Positions 15,524 to 24,944 of a stretch of DNA of 35,606 nt are shown piece by piece (the stretch's first letter is position 1; every line of letters starts with the position of its first letter). The DNA comes from Rhodospirillaceae bacterium CCH5-H10 (lineage in GTDB: Bacteria > Pseudomonadota > Alphaproteobacteria > Reyranellales > Reyranellaceae), in NCBI GenBank assembly GCA_001557035.1, contig LSKJ01000530.1, positions 1 through 35,606 on the forward strand, in the 5' to 3' direction. The notes below the pieces were generated by a model, which searched no databases, was not told where the DNA came from, and saw nothing but the letters and a program-made list of their open reading frames with translations. The position numbers were made by a program, and so were the translations under genes.

Positions 15524-16252
15524 ATGGGATTTGAGCTGACGCCCGCTTTCTGGAGCGGCCTGACCCAGATCATTCTGGTGAACATCATCCTGTCGGGCGA
15601 CAATGCGCTCGTCATCGCCCTGGCCTGCCGGAACCTGGAGAAGAAGCACCAGCGCCCGGCCATCATCATCGGCAGCGGCGGCGCCATCCTGCTGCGTATC
15701 CTGTTCGTCCTGATCGTCGACTATCTGCTGTCGGTCCCCTTCCTGAAGCTCGTGGGCGGCATGCTGCTGCTGTGGATCGGCATCAAGCTGGTGCAGGGCG
15801 AGGAAGAGGGCGAGGACGGCGTCAAGGCGGCCAGCTCGCTGGGGTCGGCCATCCGCACCATCATCATCGCCGACGCGGTGATGAGCCTCGACAATGCCAT
15901 CGCCATCGCCGCCGCCGCCAAGGGCGACACCACGCTGATGGTGCTGGGCCTCATCATCTCCATTCCGCTGATCGTGTTCGGCGCCACCCTGATCATGGCT
16001 CTGCTCAACCGCTTCCCGGTGATCGTCGTGGCCGGCGGCGCGCTGCTGGGCTGGATCGCGGGCGAGGTGCTGGCCACCGATCCGGGCTATGCCGCCAAGC
16101 TCACCGCCATCACGCCGCATGCCAAGACGATCCTCGAGATCGGTTGCGCCGTCCTGGTCGTCGCGGTGGGATACTTCCTCCAGCACCGGGCGAAGCAGAA
16201 GCACAAGGCGCACGATCCGGTGGATCTCGCGACCGACAAGGGCAAGGAGTAG
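15524..16252 (+). CDS. TerC/YjbE-family integral membrane protein
   Basis: The protein has 242 residues with about seven membrane helices. The family's acidic intramembrane motifs are present: [17 protein letters not shown] near residue 18 and [18 protein letters not shown] near 120, each with N/S-x-D-N residues thought to bind metal. The YjbE/TerC family is linked to metal (manganese, calcium) efflux and loading of exported enzymes. The C-terminal tail is charged ([11 protein letters not shown]). The start codon follows GGGGAC at 11 bases. The usp gene begins 5 bases after the stop, with its Shine-Dalgarno inside the end of this gene, so they form an operon. The exact ion is not readable from sequence. 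Confidence 0.88.
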   Translation: MGFELTPAFWSGLTQIILVNIILSGDNALVIALACRNLEKKHQRPAIIIGSGGAILLRILFVLIVDYLLSVPFLKLVGGMLLLWIGIKLVQGEEEGEDGVKAASSLGSAIRTIIIADAVMSLDNAIAIAAAAKGDTTLMVLGLIISIPLIVFGATLIMALLNRFPVIVVAGGALLGWIAGEVLATDPGYAAKLTAITPHAKTILEIGCAVLVVAVGYFLQHRAKQKHKAHDPVDLATDKGKE

Positions 16253-16257
16253 CGATC

Positions 16258-16689
16258 ATGCACAAGATCAACGCCATCCTCGTCGCGGTCGACGGTTCGG
16301 CCTGCTCCGATCGCGCCGTTCAGCACGCCCTCGACATGGTCGCCACGGGCTGCGCCGCCGAACTGCATCTGCTCAACGTGCAACCGAGCCTTGGCGGTGC
16401 GGTCGCAACGTTCGTCTCGCGCGAGCAGATCGAGTCCCACCACCGCGACGAGGGCCAGAAGGCGCTTGCGTCCGCGGTGGCGCTGACCGGCAAGGCCGGG
16501 GTGACGCCGAAGACCCATATCGGCGTCGGCCGGCAGGGCGAGATCGTCGCCGAATTCGCGAAGAAGGTGGGCGCGGGCCTCGTGGTGCTGGGCACGCGCG
16601 GCCATACCGGCCTGGCCGGCGTGCTGATGGGCTCGGTCGCGCAGGACGTGATCGCGCACACGGCGGTGCCCGTCACCCTGGTCAAGTAG
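16258..16689 (+). CDS. Universal stress protein (UspA family)
   Basis: The protein has 143 residues, a single Usp domain. It starts INAILVAVDGSACSDRAVQHAL and carries the ATP-binding pattern G-x2-G-x9-G-S in GTRGHTGLAGVLMGSVAQ near 110-127, ending in AVPVTLVK. Usp proteins are cytoplasmic and help cells survive starvation, oxidative and other stress; those with this motif bind ATP. AAGGAG overlaps the end of the TerC gene and lies 8 bases before the ATG. Pairing with a TerC-like transporter suggests a joint stress or metal response, which is inference. Confidence 0.92.
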   Translation: MHKINAILVAVDGSACSDRAVQHALDMVATGCAAELHLLNVQPSLGGAVATFVSREQIESHHRDEGQKALASAVALTGKAGVTPKTHIGVGRQGEIVAEFAKKVGAGLVVLGTRGHTGLAGVLMGSVAQDVIAHTAVPVTLVK

Positions 16690-16739
16690 CCACGGCGCTC
16701 CGGACGGCGTAGAACGCGGCCCTGCAGGAGGACCCGCGT

Positions 16740-17927
16740 TTGGCCGAGGAGTTGTGGCGACACGAGGCGCTGGCGCGCTATGCGACGCTGCCGTGGCGGA
16801 GCAGGGGCCGCCACCATCGCGAGGCCGAGTCGCCGAGCCGCAGCCCGTTCCAGCGCGACCGCGACCGCATCATCCATTCCGCGGCGTTCCGGCGCCTGAA
16901 GCACAAGACCCAGGTCTTCGTCTATCACGAGGGCGACCACTACCGGACGCGCCTCACCCATTCGCTCGAGGTCGCCCAGATCACGCGCACGATCTGCCGG
17001 ACGCTGCGCCTCGACGAGGATCTCGGCGAGGCGGTGGCGCTGGCCCACGATCTCGGCCACACGCCGTTCGGCCATGCCGGCGAGGAGGCGCTGCACGGCG
17101 TCATGCTGCCCTATGCCGGCTTCGACCATAATGCCCAGACCCTGCGCATCCTCACCAAGCTCGAGGATCGTTACGCCGAGTTCAACGGGCTGAACCTCAC
17201 TTGGGAGACGCTCGAGGGCGCGGTAAAGCACAACGGCCCGCTGCTGAAGCCCGGCCGGGCCCTGGCCGACCTGCCGGCCGCCATCGTCGAGTACTGCAAG
17301 GACCACGATCTCGAACTCGACGGCCATGCCGGCCCCGAGGCACAGGTCGCGGCGCTGAGCGACGACATCGCCTACAACAACCACGACATCGACGACGGGC
17401 TGCGGGCCGGCCTGTTCGAGGTGAAGGACCTGCTCGACCTGCCGCTGGTCGGCGAGATGTTCGCACTGGTGACGGCCAAGTATCCCGGCATCGAACAGCC
17501 GCGGCTGATCCACGAGGCGGTGCGCCGCGTGATCAACGCCATGGTCGAGGACGTGGTGGCCGAGACGCGCCGCCGCCTGAAGGAGGCCAACCCGCAATCC
17601 GTGGCCGACATTCGCGCCCTCGGGCGGCCGGTCGTCGCCTTCTCGGAGGCGATGACGGCGACCGAGAAGACGGTGAAGCGCTTCCTCTACACGCGCATGT
17701 ACGAGCACTGGAAGCTGAACCGCTCGCATTCCAAGGCGCGTCGCGTCGTGGTCGACCTGTTCAATCTCCTGTTCGCCGAGCCCAATTGCCTGCCCTCGCC
17801 GTGGCGCGAGAAGGCCGAGCAGGCCGGGTCCCATTCCCGGGCCCGGGTGGTTGCCGACTACATCGCCGGCATGACGGACCGCTACGCCCTCGACGAACAC
17901 AGGCGCCTGTTCGACCTGTATTCGTAA
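16740..17927 (+). CDS. dgt: Deoxyguanosinetriphosphate triphosphohydrolase-like protein
   Basis: The protein has 395 residues of the HD superfamily. Metal ligands are visible in [13 protein letters not shown] near 78, [18 protein letters not shown] with H103/D104, and [14 protein letters not shown] near 205. The N-terminal [19 protein letters not shown] is the family hallmark. It removes triphosphate from dGTP or other dNTPs and so tunes nucleotide pools. The start is TTG at 16740 with AGGAGG about 8 bases before it. It opens the long conserved block that continues with argS. Confidence is high for family, moderate for preferred dNTP. Confidence 0.93.
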   Translation: MAEELWRHEALARYATLPWRSRGRHHREAESPSRSPFQRDRDRIIHSAAFRRLKHKTQVFVYHEGDHYRTRLTHSLEVAQITRTICRTLRLDEDLGEAVALAHDLGHTPFGHAGEEALHGVMLPYAGFDHNAQTLRILTKLEDRYAEFNGLNLTWETLEGAVKHNGPLLKPGRALADLPAAIVEYCKDHDLELDGHAGPEAQVAALSDDIAYNNHDIDDGLRAGLFEVKDLLDLPLVGEMFALVTAKYPGIEQPRLIHEAVRRVINAMVEDVVAETRRRLKEANPQSVADIRALGRPVVAFSEAMTATEKTVKRFLYTRMYEHWKLNRSHSKARRVVVDLFNLLFAEPNCLPSPWREKAEQAGSHSRARVVADYIAGMTDRYALDEHRRLFDLYS

Positions 17928-18004
17928 GGCGCGCTCCCTGGAGACGGCTTCCCCGTATCCCACCCCCGGATGACAAAGGGCGCGGATTCGGCAATACCCG
18001 CCCC

Positions 18005-19747
18005 ATGAATCCCTACCGTCATTTCATCGGCGAGATCGTCGCTGCGCTCCAGTCCATGCAGCAGGCGGGCGAATTGCCCGAAAGGCTCGATTTTTCGGCC
18101 ATCACGGCCGAGCCGCCGCGCGATGCCGCGCACGGCGACATCGCCACCAATGCCGCCATGGTCCTGTCCAAGGCGGCCGGCAAAAAGCCGCGCGAGATCG
18201 CCGAGCCGCTGCTGGCCCGGCTCAAGGCCAATCCCGACGTGGTCGACGGCGCGGTGGCGGGGCCGGGCTTCCTCAACCTCAAGATCGCCGATGGATTCTG
18301 GCGGGCGCGCCTCGCGGACTGTCTGAAGGCCGGCGTCGCCTATGGCGATTCGGCGATGGGCAAGGGTGAGAAGGTGAACGTCGAGTATGTCTCGGCCAAC
18401 CCGACCGGCCCACTCCACGTCGCGCACGCGCGCGGCGCCATCGTGGGCGATGCGCTGTCCAACCTGCTGCACAAGGCGGGCTACGACGTCACCAAGGAAT
18501 ATTACATCAACGACGCGGGCGCCCAGGTCGACAAGCTCGGCCAGTCGACCTACCTGCGCTACCGCGAGGCGCTGGGCGAGAAGATAGACTCGATCCCCGA
18601 GGGCCTCTATCCCGGCGAGTATCTCAAGGAGGTGGGCGCCGCGATCGCCCAGCGCGACGGCGCGCGCTGGATCGGCAAGCCCGAGGCAGACTGGCTACCC
18701 GAGATGCGCGCCTTCGCCATCGCCACGCTGATGGCCGAGATCAAGGCCGACCTCGAGACGCTGGGCGTCAACATGGACGTCTTCTCGTCGGAGCGCGCGC
18801 TGGTCGAAAGCGGTGCCGTCGATCGTGCCTTCGAGGAGCTGACGCGGCAGGGCCTGATCTACCAGGGCCGGCTGGAGCCGCCGAAGGGCCAGTTGCCCGA
18901 CGACTGGGAGGACCGCGAGCAGACCCTGTTCCGCGCGACCCAGTTCGGCGACGAGGTCGACCGGCCGCTCAAGAAGTCGGACGGGAGCTGGACTTACTTC
19001 GCCAACGACATCGCCTACCATCACGACAAGTATCGCCGCGGCTTCGCCGACATGATCGACGTGTGGGGCGCTGACCATGGCGGCTACGTCAAGCGCATGA
19101 AGGCAGCGGTCAGCGCTATCACGGCCAAGCAGGGCGAGCTCGACGTCAAGCTCTGCCAGCTCGTGCGCGTGATGCGCAACGGCGAGCTGGTGCGCATGTC
19201 CAAGCGCGCCGGCACCTTCGTCACCTTGCGCGACCTGCTGGACGAGGTCGGGCCGGACGTCGTGCGCTTTACGATGCTCACGCGCAAGAACGACGCGCCG
19301 TTCGACTTCGACCTCGTGAAGGCCACCGAACAGTCACGCGACAACCCGGTCTGGTATGTCCAGTATGGCCACGCGCGGACCCGCTCCGTGATGCGCCAGG
19401 CGACGGCCGCGGGCATTGCGATCGACGGTCTCGGCAGCGCGCCGCTCGACCGTCTTGCCGACGTGGGCGAACTCGCGCTGATCCGGATGATCGCCCAGTG
19501 GCCTCGCCAGGTCGAAGCGGCGGCGGTGGCGCACGAGCCCCATCGCATCGCCTTCTATCTCTACGACCTGGCAGCCGCCTTCCATTCCCACTGGAACCGG
19601 GGACGGGAGGAGCCGGGCCTGCGCTTCGTGATCGAAGGCGACTCCGATCTCACGCGGGCGCGTCTGGCATTGGTACAGGGAATCGGTTTTGTGATAGGAT
19701 CGGGTTTAAAGGTCTTCGGCGTCACACCCGTCGATGAAATGAGATAA
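18005..19747 (+). CDS. argS: Arginyl-tRNA synthetase
   Basis: The protein has 580 residues, usual for ArgS. It charges tRNA-Arg with arginine. The class I signature appears as [14 protein letters not shown] (H138; HVAH in place of HVGH, common in alphaproteobacteria), and the second as [13 protein letters not shown] (M398-SKR). The N-terminal Add-1 domain includes [13 protein letters not shown] and GPGFLNLKI. The C-terminal DALR anticodon-binding domain ends with [25 protein letters not shown] 18005 gives the expected N-terminus [12 protein letters not shown]; no clear Shine-Dalgarno precedes it. It lies 77 bases after dgt and 3 bases before the SPOR-protein gene. Confidence 0.96.
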   Translation: MNPYRHFIGEIVAALQSMQQAGELPERLDFSAITAEPPRDAAHGDIATNAAMVLSKAAGKKPREIAEPLLARLKANPDVVDGAVAGPGFLNLKIADGFWRARLADCLKAGVAYGDSAMGKGEKVNVEYVSANPTGPLHVAHARGAIVGDALSNLLHKAGYDVTKEYYINDAGAQVDKLGQSTYLRYREALGEKIDSIPEGLYPGEYLKEVGAAIAQRDGARWIGKPEADWLPEMRAFAIATLMAEIKADLETLGVNMDVFSSERALVESGAVDRAFEELTRQGLIYQGRLEPPKGQLPDDWEDREQTLFRATQFGDEVDRPLKKSDGSWTYFANDIAYHHDKYRRGFADMIDVWGADHGGYVKRMKAAVSAITAKQGELDVKLCQLVRVMRNGELVRMSKRAGTFVTLRDLLDEVGPDVVRFTMLTRKNDAPFDFDLVKATEQSRDNPVWYVQYGHARTRSVMRQATAAGIAIDGLGSAPLDRLADVGELALIRMIAQWPRQVEAAAVAHEPHRIAFYLYDLAAAFHSHWNRGREEPGLRFVIEGDSDLTRARLALVQGIGFVIGSGLKVFGVTPVDEMR

Positions 19748-19750
19748 AAA

Positions 19751-20671
19751 ATGCATGTTCGCCGGTCCCCCTCCGGCGACGGACCAACGATCTACCGGCC
19801 CAACGAGTCGGTAGCTGTGCGGCTCGATCCTCCGCCTCGGCCCGTCGCGCATGAACCCGATTCAATTCCCCCGCCTCCCCGGGACTCGCTGCTCATGCGG
19901 GTCAACAGACGCCGCGGCCAGATCCTCACGGTGATGGTGTCGGTCGCCGCCGTCGCAAGCTTCGGTTCGGTCGTCTGGTGGGCGCACAACCAGGACGTCA
20001 AGGCGGGCGGCAGGGGGCTGGAGCCGCTGGTGGTCCAGGCGCCGACCACGCCGGCCCGCGTGAAGCCCGAGAATGCCGGCGGACTCGTGCCGCCGAACCA
20101 GGACAAGGAAGTCTTCAACCGCATCTCCCCCGGTACCGTGCCGGCACAGCCCGAGAAGCTGTTGCCGGTCGCCGTCAATCCGAAGCTGCCGGCCAACGGC
20201 CTGCCGCTGCCGGCCGCGCCGCCCCGGGAGGCGGAAGCCGGCAAGACGCCGACGCCGCTGCAACCCGCCTCGACCGCCGCCGGCACGACGCCGCCCGCCG
20301 CCGGGGAACCCAAGGTTCCGGCCAATCCGCCGAACGTCCAGCCGGCCACCACCACGCCGGCCGCGACCGAAAGCGGGCCCAGCATCGCCAGCCTGATCGA
20401 GAACATGTCCGGCCCGACCGGCGGCTGGCGCATCCAGGTGGCGTCGGTGAAGAACGAGGACGTCGCCAAGTCGACCTGGGCGCGGCTGCAGAGCGCGCAT
20501 GCCGGCGAGCTGTCGAACCTCCGCATGCAGGCGGTCCGCGTCGATCTCGGCGATCGCGGCGTCTGGTATCGCGTCCAGGCCGGACCGCTCGACGAGAAGC
20601 AGGCCCATTCGGTCTGTGCCTCGCTGAAGGCCCGCAAGGCCGACTGCGTCTCGGTCCCGCCCGCCCGCTAG
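19751..20671 (+). CDS. SPOR-domain membrane protein, likely cell division
   Basis: The protein has 306 residues. A cytoplasmic N-terminus rich in Pro and Arg leads into one membrane segment at about 57-77 (ILTVMVSVAAVASFGSVVWW), then a long Pro/Ala-rich periplasmic linker (about 95-220). A C-terminal SPOR domain follows at about 222-300 (WRIQVASVKNEDVAKSTWAR, then VWYRVQAGPLDEKQAHSVCA). This is FtsN-like architecture; SPOR domains bind denuded peptidoglycan at the septum. It begins 3 bases after argS, so it is translated in the same operon. Its neighbour NagZ recycles peptidoglycan, which supports a cell-wall role. It is not provably FtsN. Confidence 0.88.
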   Translation: MHVRRSPSGDGPTIYRPNESVAVRLDPPPRPVAHEPDSIPPPPRDSLLMRVNRRRGQILTVMVSVAAVASFGSVVWWAHNQDVKAGGRGLEPLVVQAPTTPARVKPENAGGLVPPNQDKEVFNRISPGTVPAQPEKLLPVAVNPKLPANGLPLPAAPPREAEAGKTPTPLQPASTAAGTTPPAAGEPKVPANPPNVQPATTTPAATESGPSIASLIENMSGPTGGWRIQVASVKNEDVAKSTWARLQSAHAGELSNLRMQAVRVDLGDRGVWYRVQAGPLDEKQAHSVCASLKARKADCVSVPPAR

Positions 20672-20707
20672 GATGCGGATTGAGACGACGGAACCCGGAA
20701 TAAACCG

Positions 20708-20889
20708 CTTCCCCATTCAGATGGGGAAGTGCCCCGTCATACGGGGCGATGGGGTCATAGGCCGAGCAAAGCTCGGCCTCCCGAGCGGCAGGATCGCGAA
20801 GCGATGTCCGGAAGCGCCGAAGAAAGAGCGATCACGAATGACCCCTCCGTCGGCGATTACGCCGCCACCTCCCCATCTGAATGGGGAGG
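20708..20889. repeat. Cluster of five hairpins between the SPOR gene and nagZ
   Basis: The stems are: CTTCCCCAT-TCAG-ATGGGGAAG (20708-20729); GCCCCGT-CAT-ACGGGGC (20731-20747); GGCCGAGC-AAA-GCTCGGCC (20760-20778); ATCGC-GAA-GCGAT (20793-20805); and CCTCCCCAT-CTGA-ATGGGGAGG (20868-20889). GATGGGGTCAT (20748-20758) can also pair with ATGACCCCTCC-like sequence near 20839-20849, so the whole may fold as a nested structure. The right end repeats the CCCCTCC/CCACCTCCCC module seen at 131-177. It lies between co-directional genes and ends 25 bases before the nagZ start. Confidence 0.88.
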
Positions 20890-20914
20890 CGTTTCCTTCC
20901 AGGAGAATTTCGAG

Positions 20915-21946
20915 ATGAGCAGGCCGCGCGCGGTCATCCTGGGCTGTGCCGGGCCGGACCTCACGACCGAGGAGCGTGCGTTCTTCCGCGACGCCGATCC
21001 GCTGGGCTTCATCCTGTTCGCGCGCAACATCGACACGGTCGAGCGCGCGCGGCGGCTGGTCGACGATCTGCGGTCCTGCGTGGCGCGATCCGATGCACCG
21101 GTCCTGATCGACCAGGAAGGCGGCAGGGTTGCGCGCCTGCGTCCCCCGAACTGGCGCAAGGCGCCCCCGGCCCGCCTGCTGGGCGAACTCTATGCCCGCA
21201 ACCCGGAGCAGGGGCTCGAGGCCACCAGGCTCAATTCGCGATTGCTCGCCGCCGACGTGGCCTCGATCGGCTGCGACGTCGATTGCCTGCCGGTTCTCGA
21301 CATCGCCTTTCCCGAGACCCATGCGGTGATCGGCGACCGGGCCTATGCCGACCGGCCCGAGCCGGTGGCGGCGCTGGGCCGCGCGGCGGCCGAGGGCTTG
21401 CTGGCCGAAGGCGTGATGCCGGTCATCAAGCACATCCCCGGCCACGGCCGTGCGACCGTCGACAGTCACGAGGCGCTGCCGACCGTGACCGCTTCGCGCG
21501 CCGAACTGGAGCGCACCGACTTCGTGCCGTTTCAGCTGCTCTCGGACCTGCCCTGGGCGATGACCGGGCACCTCCTGTTCGAGGCGATCGATCCGAAAGA
21601 GTGCATCACGGTATCGGCAGGAGCCGTGCAGGATGTAATTCGCACCCATATCGGCTTCGACGGGCTGCTGCTGTCGGACGACCTCTCGATGCAGGCGCTG
21701 GGCGGCTCCCTGGGCGATCGTGCGGCCCGGGCCGTGGCGGCCGGCTGCGACGTCGCCCTGCACTGTAACGGCAAGATGCCGGAAATGGTCGAGATCGTGC
21801 GCCGCACCGGCCCCATGACCGAGGCCGCCGGCCGGCGGTTCCAGGCCGGCCGCTCCTTCCTCGCGCGCCATCGGGCTCCTGCCGGGAGCAGGGGCCTGGC
21901 CGAAGCGGCGCGGCGGGTCGCCGAACTCCTCCCGGAATGGGGATAA
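20915..21946 (+). CDS. nagZ: Beta-N-acetylhexosaminidase, peptidoglycan recycling
   Basis: The protein has 343 residues of glycoside hydrolase family 3 (NagZ branch). The signature KHIPGHGRATVDSHEALP near 172-189 includes the Asp-His catalytic dyad, and the nucleophile lies in LLLSDDLSMQAL near 250. It also has DQEGGRVARLRPP near 69. The enzyme removes N-acetylglucosamine from muropeptides in the cytoplasm. ATG 20915 has AGGAG at 9 bases; longer in-frame upstream sequence is made of the hairpin cluster and is not coding. It follows the SPOR gene and precedes scpA by 54 bases. Confidence 0.94.
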   Translation: MSRPRAVILGCAGPDLTTEERAFFRDADPLGFILFARNIDTVERARRLVDDLRSCVARSDAPVLIDQEGGRVARLRPPNWRKAPPARLLGELYARNPEQGLEATRLNSRLLAADVASIGCDVDCLPVLDIAFPETHAVIGDRAYADRPEPVAALGRAAAEGLLAEGVMPVIKHIPGHGRATVDSHEALPTVTASRAELERTDFVPFQLLSDLPWAMTGHLLFEAIDPKECITVSAGAVQDVIRTHIGFDGLLLSDDLSMQALGGSLGDRAARAVAAGCDVALHCNGKMPEMVEIVRRTGPMTEAAGRRFQAGRSFLARHRAPAGSRGLAEAARRVAELLPEWG

Positions 21947-22000
21947 GGCGCTACCAAATCCTGTGGCGGCAGGCGCTTTCGCTGACTAAACCGGGACTGC

Positions 22001-22831
22001 ATGACCGATTCCGCCAGCCCGCCGCCTGAGGACGCGCCCGCGCCCGCCGCCGCCGACACGTTCGGCGCGGGCGGCCCGGACGTCATCGCGCCGGGCGAGG
22101 GCGAGCTGATCGTCAACCTCGAGGGCTTTGAGGGTCCGCTCGACCTGCTGCTGACCCTGGCGCGCGACCAGAAGGTCGACCTGCGCAAGATCTCGATGGT
22201 GGCGCTGGTCGACCAGTATCTCTCGCACATCCATCAGGCTCGCCGCATGCGGCTGGAGCTGGCGGCCGATTATCTCGTCATGGCGGCCTGGCTCGCCTAC
22301 CTGAAATCGCGCCTGCTGCTGCCGGAGCCGCCGGCCGGCGAGGAGCCCTCGGGCCAGGAGATGGCCGACGCTCTGCAATGGCAGTTGCGCCGCCTCGAGG
22401 CGATGCAGGAGGCCGGCGCTCGCCTGATGGCGCGGCCGCAGCTCGGACGGGACATCTTCGCGCGTGGCCAACCCGAGGGCATCGTGGTCGTGCGCCGCGC
22501 GGTCTGGGACGTGAAGCTCTACGATCTTCTGAGCGCCTACGGCTCGCAGGTCCGCCCGAAGGATGCCGACACCTATCAGATCGAGCCGATGCAGTTCTTC
22601 TCGGTCGAGGAGGCGGCGGAGCGGTTGGGTCGCATGCTGGGCATCGCCATCGACTGGCAGTCGCTCGAAGCCTTCCTGCCGGCCGGCCTCACCGATCCGG
22701 GGCGCCGCCGCTCGGCGATCGCCGCGACCTTCGTCGCTGGCCTGCAGCTTGCCAAGGACGGCCAGATCGAGCTGCGCCAGACCGAGCGCTTCGGCCCCAT
22801 CCATCTGCGTAAACGTACCGAGCAGCAGTGA
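22001..22831 (+). CDS. scpA: Segregation and condensation protein A (kleisin)
   Basis: The protein has 276 residues. The kleisin N-terminal helix region LEGFEGPLDLLLTLARDQKVDL lies near residue 40, followed by the conserved YLVMAAWLAYLKSRLLLP near 90. The C-terminal winged-helix part contains FFSVEEAAERLGRML near 200. ScpA bridges the two heads of SMC and, with ScpB, helps condense and separate chromosomes. A Pro/Ala-rich tail precedes the first motif, as is common in high-GC alphaproteobacteria. Its stop overlaps the scpB GTG (GTGA), so the two are coupled. Confidence 0.95.
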   Translation: MTDSASPPPEDAPAPAAADTFGAGGPDVIAPGEGELIVNLEGFEGPLDLLLTLARDQKVDLRKISMVALVDQYLSHIHQARRMRLELAADYLVMAAWLAYLKSRLLLPEPPAGEEPSGQEMADALQWQLRRLEAMQEAGARLMARPQLGRDIFARGQPEGIVVVRRAVWDVKLYDLLSAYGSQVRPKDADTYQIEPMQFFSVEEAAERLGRMLGIAIDWQSLEAFLPAGLTDPGRRRSAIAATFVAGLQLAKDGQIELRQTERFGPIHLRKRTEQQ

Positions 22832-23970
22832 CGGTCCCCGACATGTCAGACATCGAAAACGCCCCCGCGACCGTCGAAGAGCCCGAAGCGCTCGAACTCG
22901 TCCGCCAGCTGGCCGCCGGCAAGGAGAAGGCCGAGGAAGACGACGACGAGGATGACGAAGACGAGTCGGACGACGATTCCGATGATGACGATGACGACGA
23001 TGACGATGACGATTCGGATGATGAAGACGGCGACGATGAAGACGAGGACGAAGAAGACGACGAGTCGGACGACGATGACGCCGACGAAGACGAGGATGAC
23101 GACGACGCCGAAGAGGACGATGGCGACGACGAGGATGTGGACGACGAGGATGGCGATGAGGACGAGCAGCCTGCAAAGGCAGCCCTAGCCGACGAGCCCG
23201 CAGCGGAAGCCTCGACTGAAGAGGCGCTCGTCGAAGCCGTGTCCGAAGAAGCGGTGGCCGTCGCGACCGCTGCCGCCGTGGCGACCGCGGTTGCCGCTGC
23301 CGCCGAACCCGCCGTCACCGACGTCGTGTCCCCCGACCATGCCCAGCATCTGCGCCTGCTCGAGGCGCTGGTCTTCGCCGGCACGCAGGCGCTGGACGAA
23401 AAGGAACTGGCCGAGCGCCTGCCAAACGATGCCGATGTCGGGCGCCTGCTGGCCGACCTCGCCGAGATGTATGCCGGCCGTGGTGTGAACCTGGTGAAGG
23501 TGGCGGGCGGCTACGCTTTTCGCACGGCGCCGGACCTTTCGGAGAAGCTCAAGATCGAGCGGCCGGTGACGCGCAAGCTGTCGCGGGCCTCGGTCGAGAC
23601 GCTGGCGATCATCGCCTACCACCAGCCGGTGACCCGCGCGGAAATCGAGCAGGTCCGCGGTGTCGGCCTCAGCAAGGGCACGCTCGATCTGCTGTTCGAA
23701 CAGAACTGGATCAAGCCGATGGGCCGCCGGCGGGCGCCCGGCAAGCCGGTGACCTGGGGCACGACCGATTTCTTCCTCGAACATTTCGGCCTTCCGAGCC
23801 TCGACGATCTGCCGGGCCAGGAGGAGCTGAAAGCCGCGGGTCTCCTCGACGCGCGCGCCCAACCCCCCATTTTCCGGCCGGATGAGCCCGATCTGCCGCT
23901 CGAACCGACGGAGGACGAGGCCGACGAGCCTCTCGCCGTCGAGGAGAATGCCGGGGGGACAGGGCGCTGA
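22828..23970 (+). CDS. scpB: Segregation and condensation protein B with acidic insert
   Basis: The protein has 380 residues; ordinary ScpB is about 190-250. The canonical ScpB winged-helix domains begin near residue 168 (HLRLLEALVFAGTQALDEKEL) and include LSRASVETLAIIAYHQPVTR, EIEQVRGVGLSKGTLDLL and GTTDFFLEHFGLPSLDDLP. Before them lies an acidic tract at residues 36-113, in which 68 of 78 residues are Asp or Glu, then an Ala-rich linker. Start is GTG 22828 overlapping scpA, or ATG 22843 nearby. ScpB binds ScpA and stabilises the SMC complex. The core is secure; the acidic extension is unusual and unexplained. Confidence 0.93.
   Translation: MTVPDMSDIENAPATVEEPEALELVRQLAAGKEKAEEDDDEDDEDESDDDSDDDDDDDDDDDSDDEDGDDEDEDEEDDESDDDDADEDEDDDDAEEDDGDDEDVDDEDGDEDEQPAKAALADEPAAEASTEEALVEAVSEEAVAVATAAAVATAVAAAAEPAVTDVVSPDHAQHLRLLEALVFAGTQALDEKELAERLPNDADVGRLLADLAEMYAGRGVNLVKVAGGYAFRTAPDLSEKLKIERPVTRKLSRASVETLAIIAYHQPVTRAEIEQVRGVGLSKGTLDLLFEQNWIKPMGRRRAPGKPVTWGTTDFFLEHFGLPSLDDLPGQEELKAAGLLDARAQPPIFRPDEPDLPLEPTEDEADEPLAVEENAGGTGR
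22933..23166 (+). repeat. Low-complexity Asp/Glu codon tract inside scpB
   Basis: About 234 bases are made almost wholly of GAC, GAT, GAG and GAA codons with occasional TCG/TCC serine or GGC/GGT/GGA glycine. The four acidic codons are mixed, rather than one triplet repeated, so the tract is not a simple fresh slippage product. The longest pure run is eleven Asp codons (residues 52-62). Its reverse strand reads as poly-serine, which is an artefact. Confidence 0.95.
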
Positions 23971-23997
23971 CGCCCCAGAACCACCTTATTCGACCGG

Positions 23998-24027
23998 TTG
24001 CCGTGGCTTCGCGGCGGATGCCATAAT
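23998..24027 (+). promoter_or_regulatory. Possible sigma-70-type promoter before tatA
   Basis: TTGCCG at 23998-24003 and CATAAT at 24022-24027 are spaced by 18 bases in the 110-base gap between scpB and tatA. This would start a transcript about 47 bases before the tatA ATG. The match is by eye and imperfect, and read-through from scpB is also possible. Confidence 0.4.
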
Positions 24028-24080
24028 CGGCGCTCGTTGATCGACACGCCGATTGCAAATCGACTTGGGAGCATTTTGAA

Positions 24081-24353
24081 ATGGGTAGCTTCAGCATATG
24101 GCACTGGCTGATCGTGCTGGCCGTCGTGCTGCTGCTGTTCGGCGGTCGCGGCAAGGTCTCGCAGCTCATGGGCGACTTCGGCAAGGGCCTCTCGGCCTTC
24201 AAGAAGGGCGTCGGGGGCGCGCAGGAAGAGACACCGCCGCAGGCTCAGCCGGGTACGCAGCCGGGCGACACCGCCAAGCCGATCTCGGCTCAGGCGACGA
24301 CCACGCCGCCCGGCGGCACGGTTCACCACCAGGACAACGCCGCCAAGGTCTAA
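24081..24353 (+). CDS. tatA: Twin-arginine translocase subunit TatA
   Basis: The protein has 90 residues. The start [20 protein letters not shown] gives the single membrane helix, followed by the hinge and amphipathic helix [24 protein letters not shown] typical of TatA. The hydrophilic tail is Pro/Thr-rich. TatA oligomers form the passage for folded proteins through the inner membrane. GGGAG lies 10 bases before the ATG. tatB follows after 27 bases and tatC after a further 69. Confidence 0.96.
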   Translation: MGSFSIWHWLIVLAVVLLLFGGRGKVSQLMGDFGKGLSAFKKGVGGAQEETPPQAQPGTQPGDTAKPISAQATTTPPGGTVHHQDNAAKV

Positions 24354-24380
24354 CGCGGCGCTGTGAGGGCCTGAACGGCC

Positions 24381-24875
24381 ATGTTTGGCATCGATAGTCC
24401 GGAACTTCTGGTCATCGCGGTCGTGGCGCTGGTCGTCATCGGCCCGAAGGAACTGCCCGGCATGCTGCGCAGCTGGGGCAAGTGGATGGCCCAGATGCGC
24501 GGCATGGCGTCGGAATTCCGCGGCCATGTCGACGAAATGGTGCGGCAGGCCGACATTGACGACGTGAAGAAGCAGCTCACGGGCAGTCAGGGCCTCGACC
24601 TGCAGGCGCTCGATCCCACCCGGGAGATCAAGAGCGCGTTGCAGGAGGGCATGGCGGAGGGCGAGAAGGCCATGGCCGAGGCCAAGGCCCAGATCGACAA
24701 TCCGCTGGTCGAGCCGGAATCCGCGCCCCAGATCGCGGCCGAGCCGGCGCTCGAGGCCACGACCGCCGCCATCACCGCGGAGGCCGCGCCAGCCGCCGAA
24801 CCGGCGCCTTTGGCCAGCGAACCCGCGGTGCCTGCAGCCGATGAGAAGCCGGCCAAGGCCGTCGCGGCCGGCTAG
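24381..24875 (+). CDS. tatB: Twin-arginine translocase subunit TatB
   Basis: The protein has 164 residues. It starts MFGIDSPELLVIAVVALVVI with the TatB signature IGPKELPGMLRSWGKWM, then a long amphipathic helix (MRGMASEFRGHVDEMVRQAD). The C-terminal 60 residues are a low-complexity Ala/Pro/Glu tail typical of alphaproteobacterial TatB. With TatC it receives twin-arginine signal peptides. It is in operon with tatA and tatC; the 69-base gap to tatC is the only wide one. Confidence 0.95.
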   Translation: MFGIDSPELLVIAVVALVVIGPKELPGMLRSWGKWMAQMRGMASEFRGHVDEMVRQADIDDVKKQLTGSQGLDLQALDPTREIKSALQEGMAEGEKAMAEAKAQIDNPLVEPESAPQIAAEPALEATTAAITAEAAPAAEPAPLASEPAVPAADEKPAKAVAAG

Positions 24876-24944
24876 CGCCAACTTGCGCTTTGAATTGCGC
24901 ACCAAAGGGCGGCATAACGCGGCTCCCAATCTGCGAGCCCATCC

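Noticed and set aside
22689..23384. Poly-serine protein on the minus strand
   Set aside because: It is the reverse complement of the Asp/Glu codon tract in scpB.
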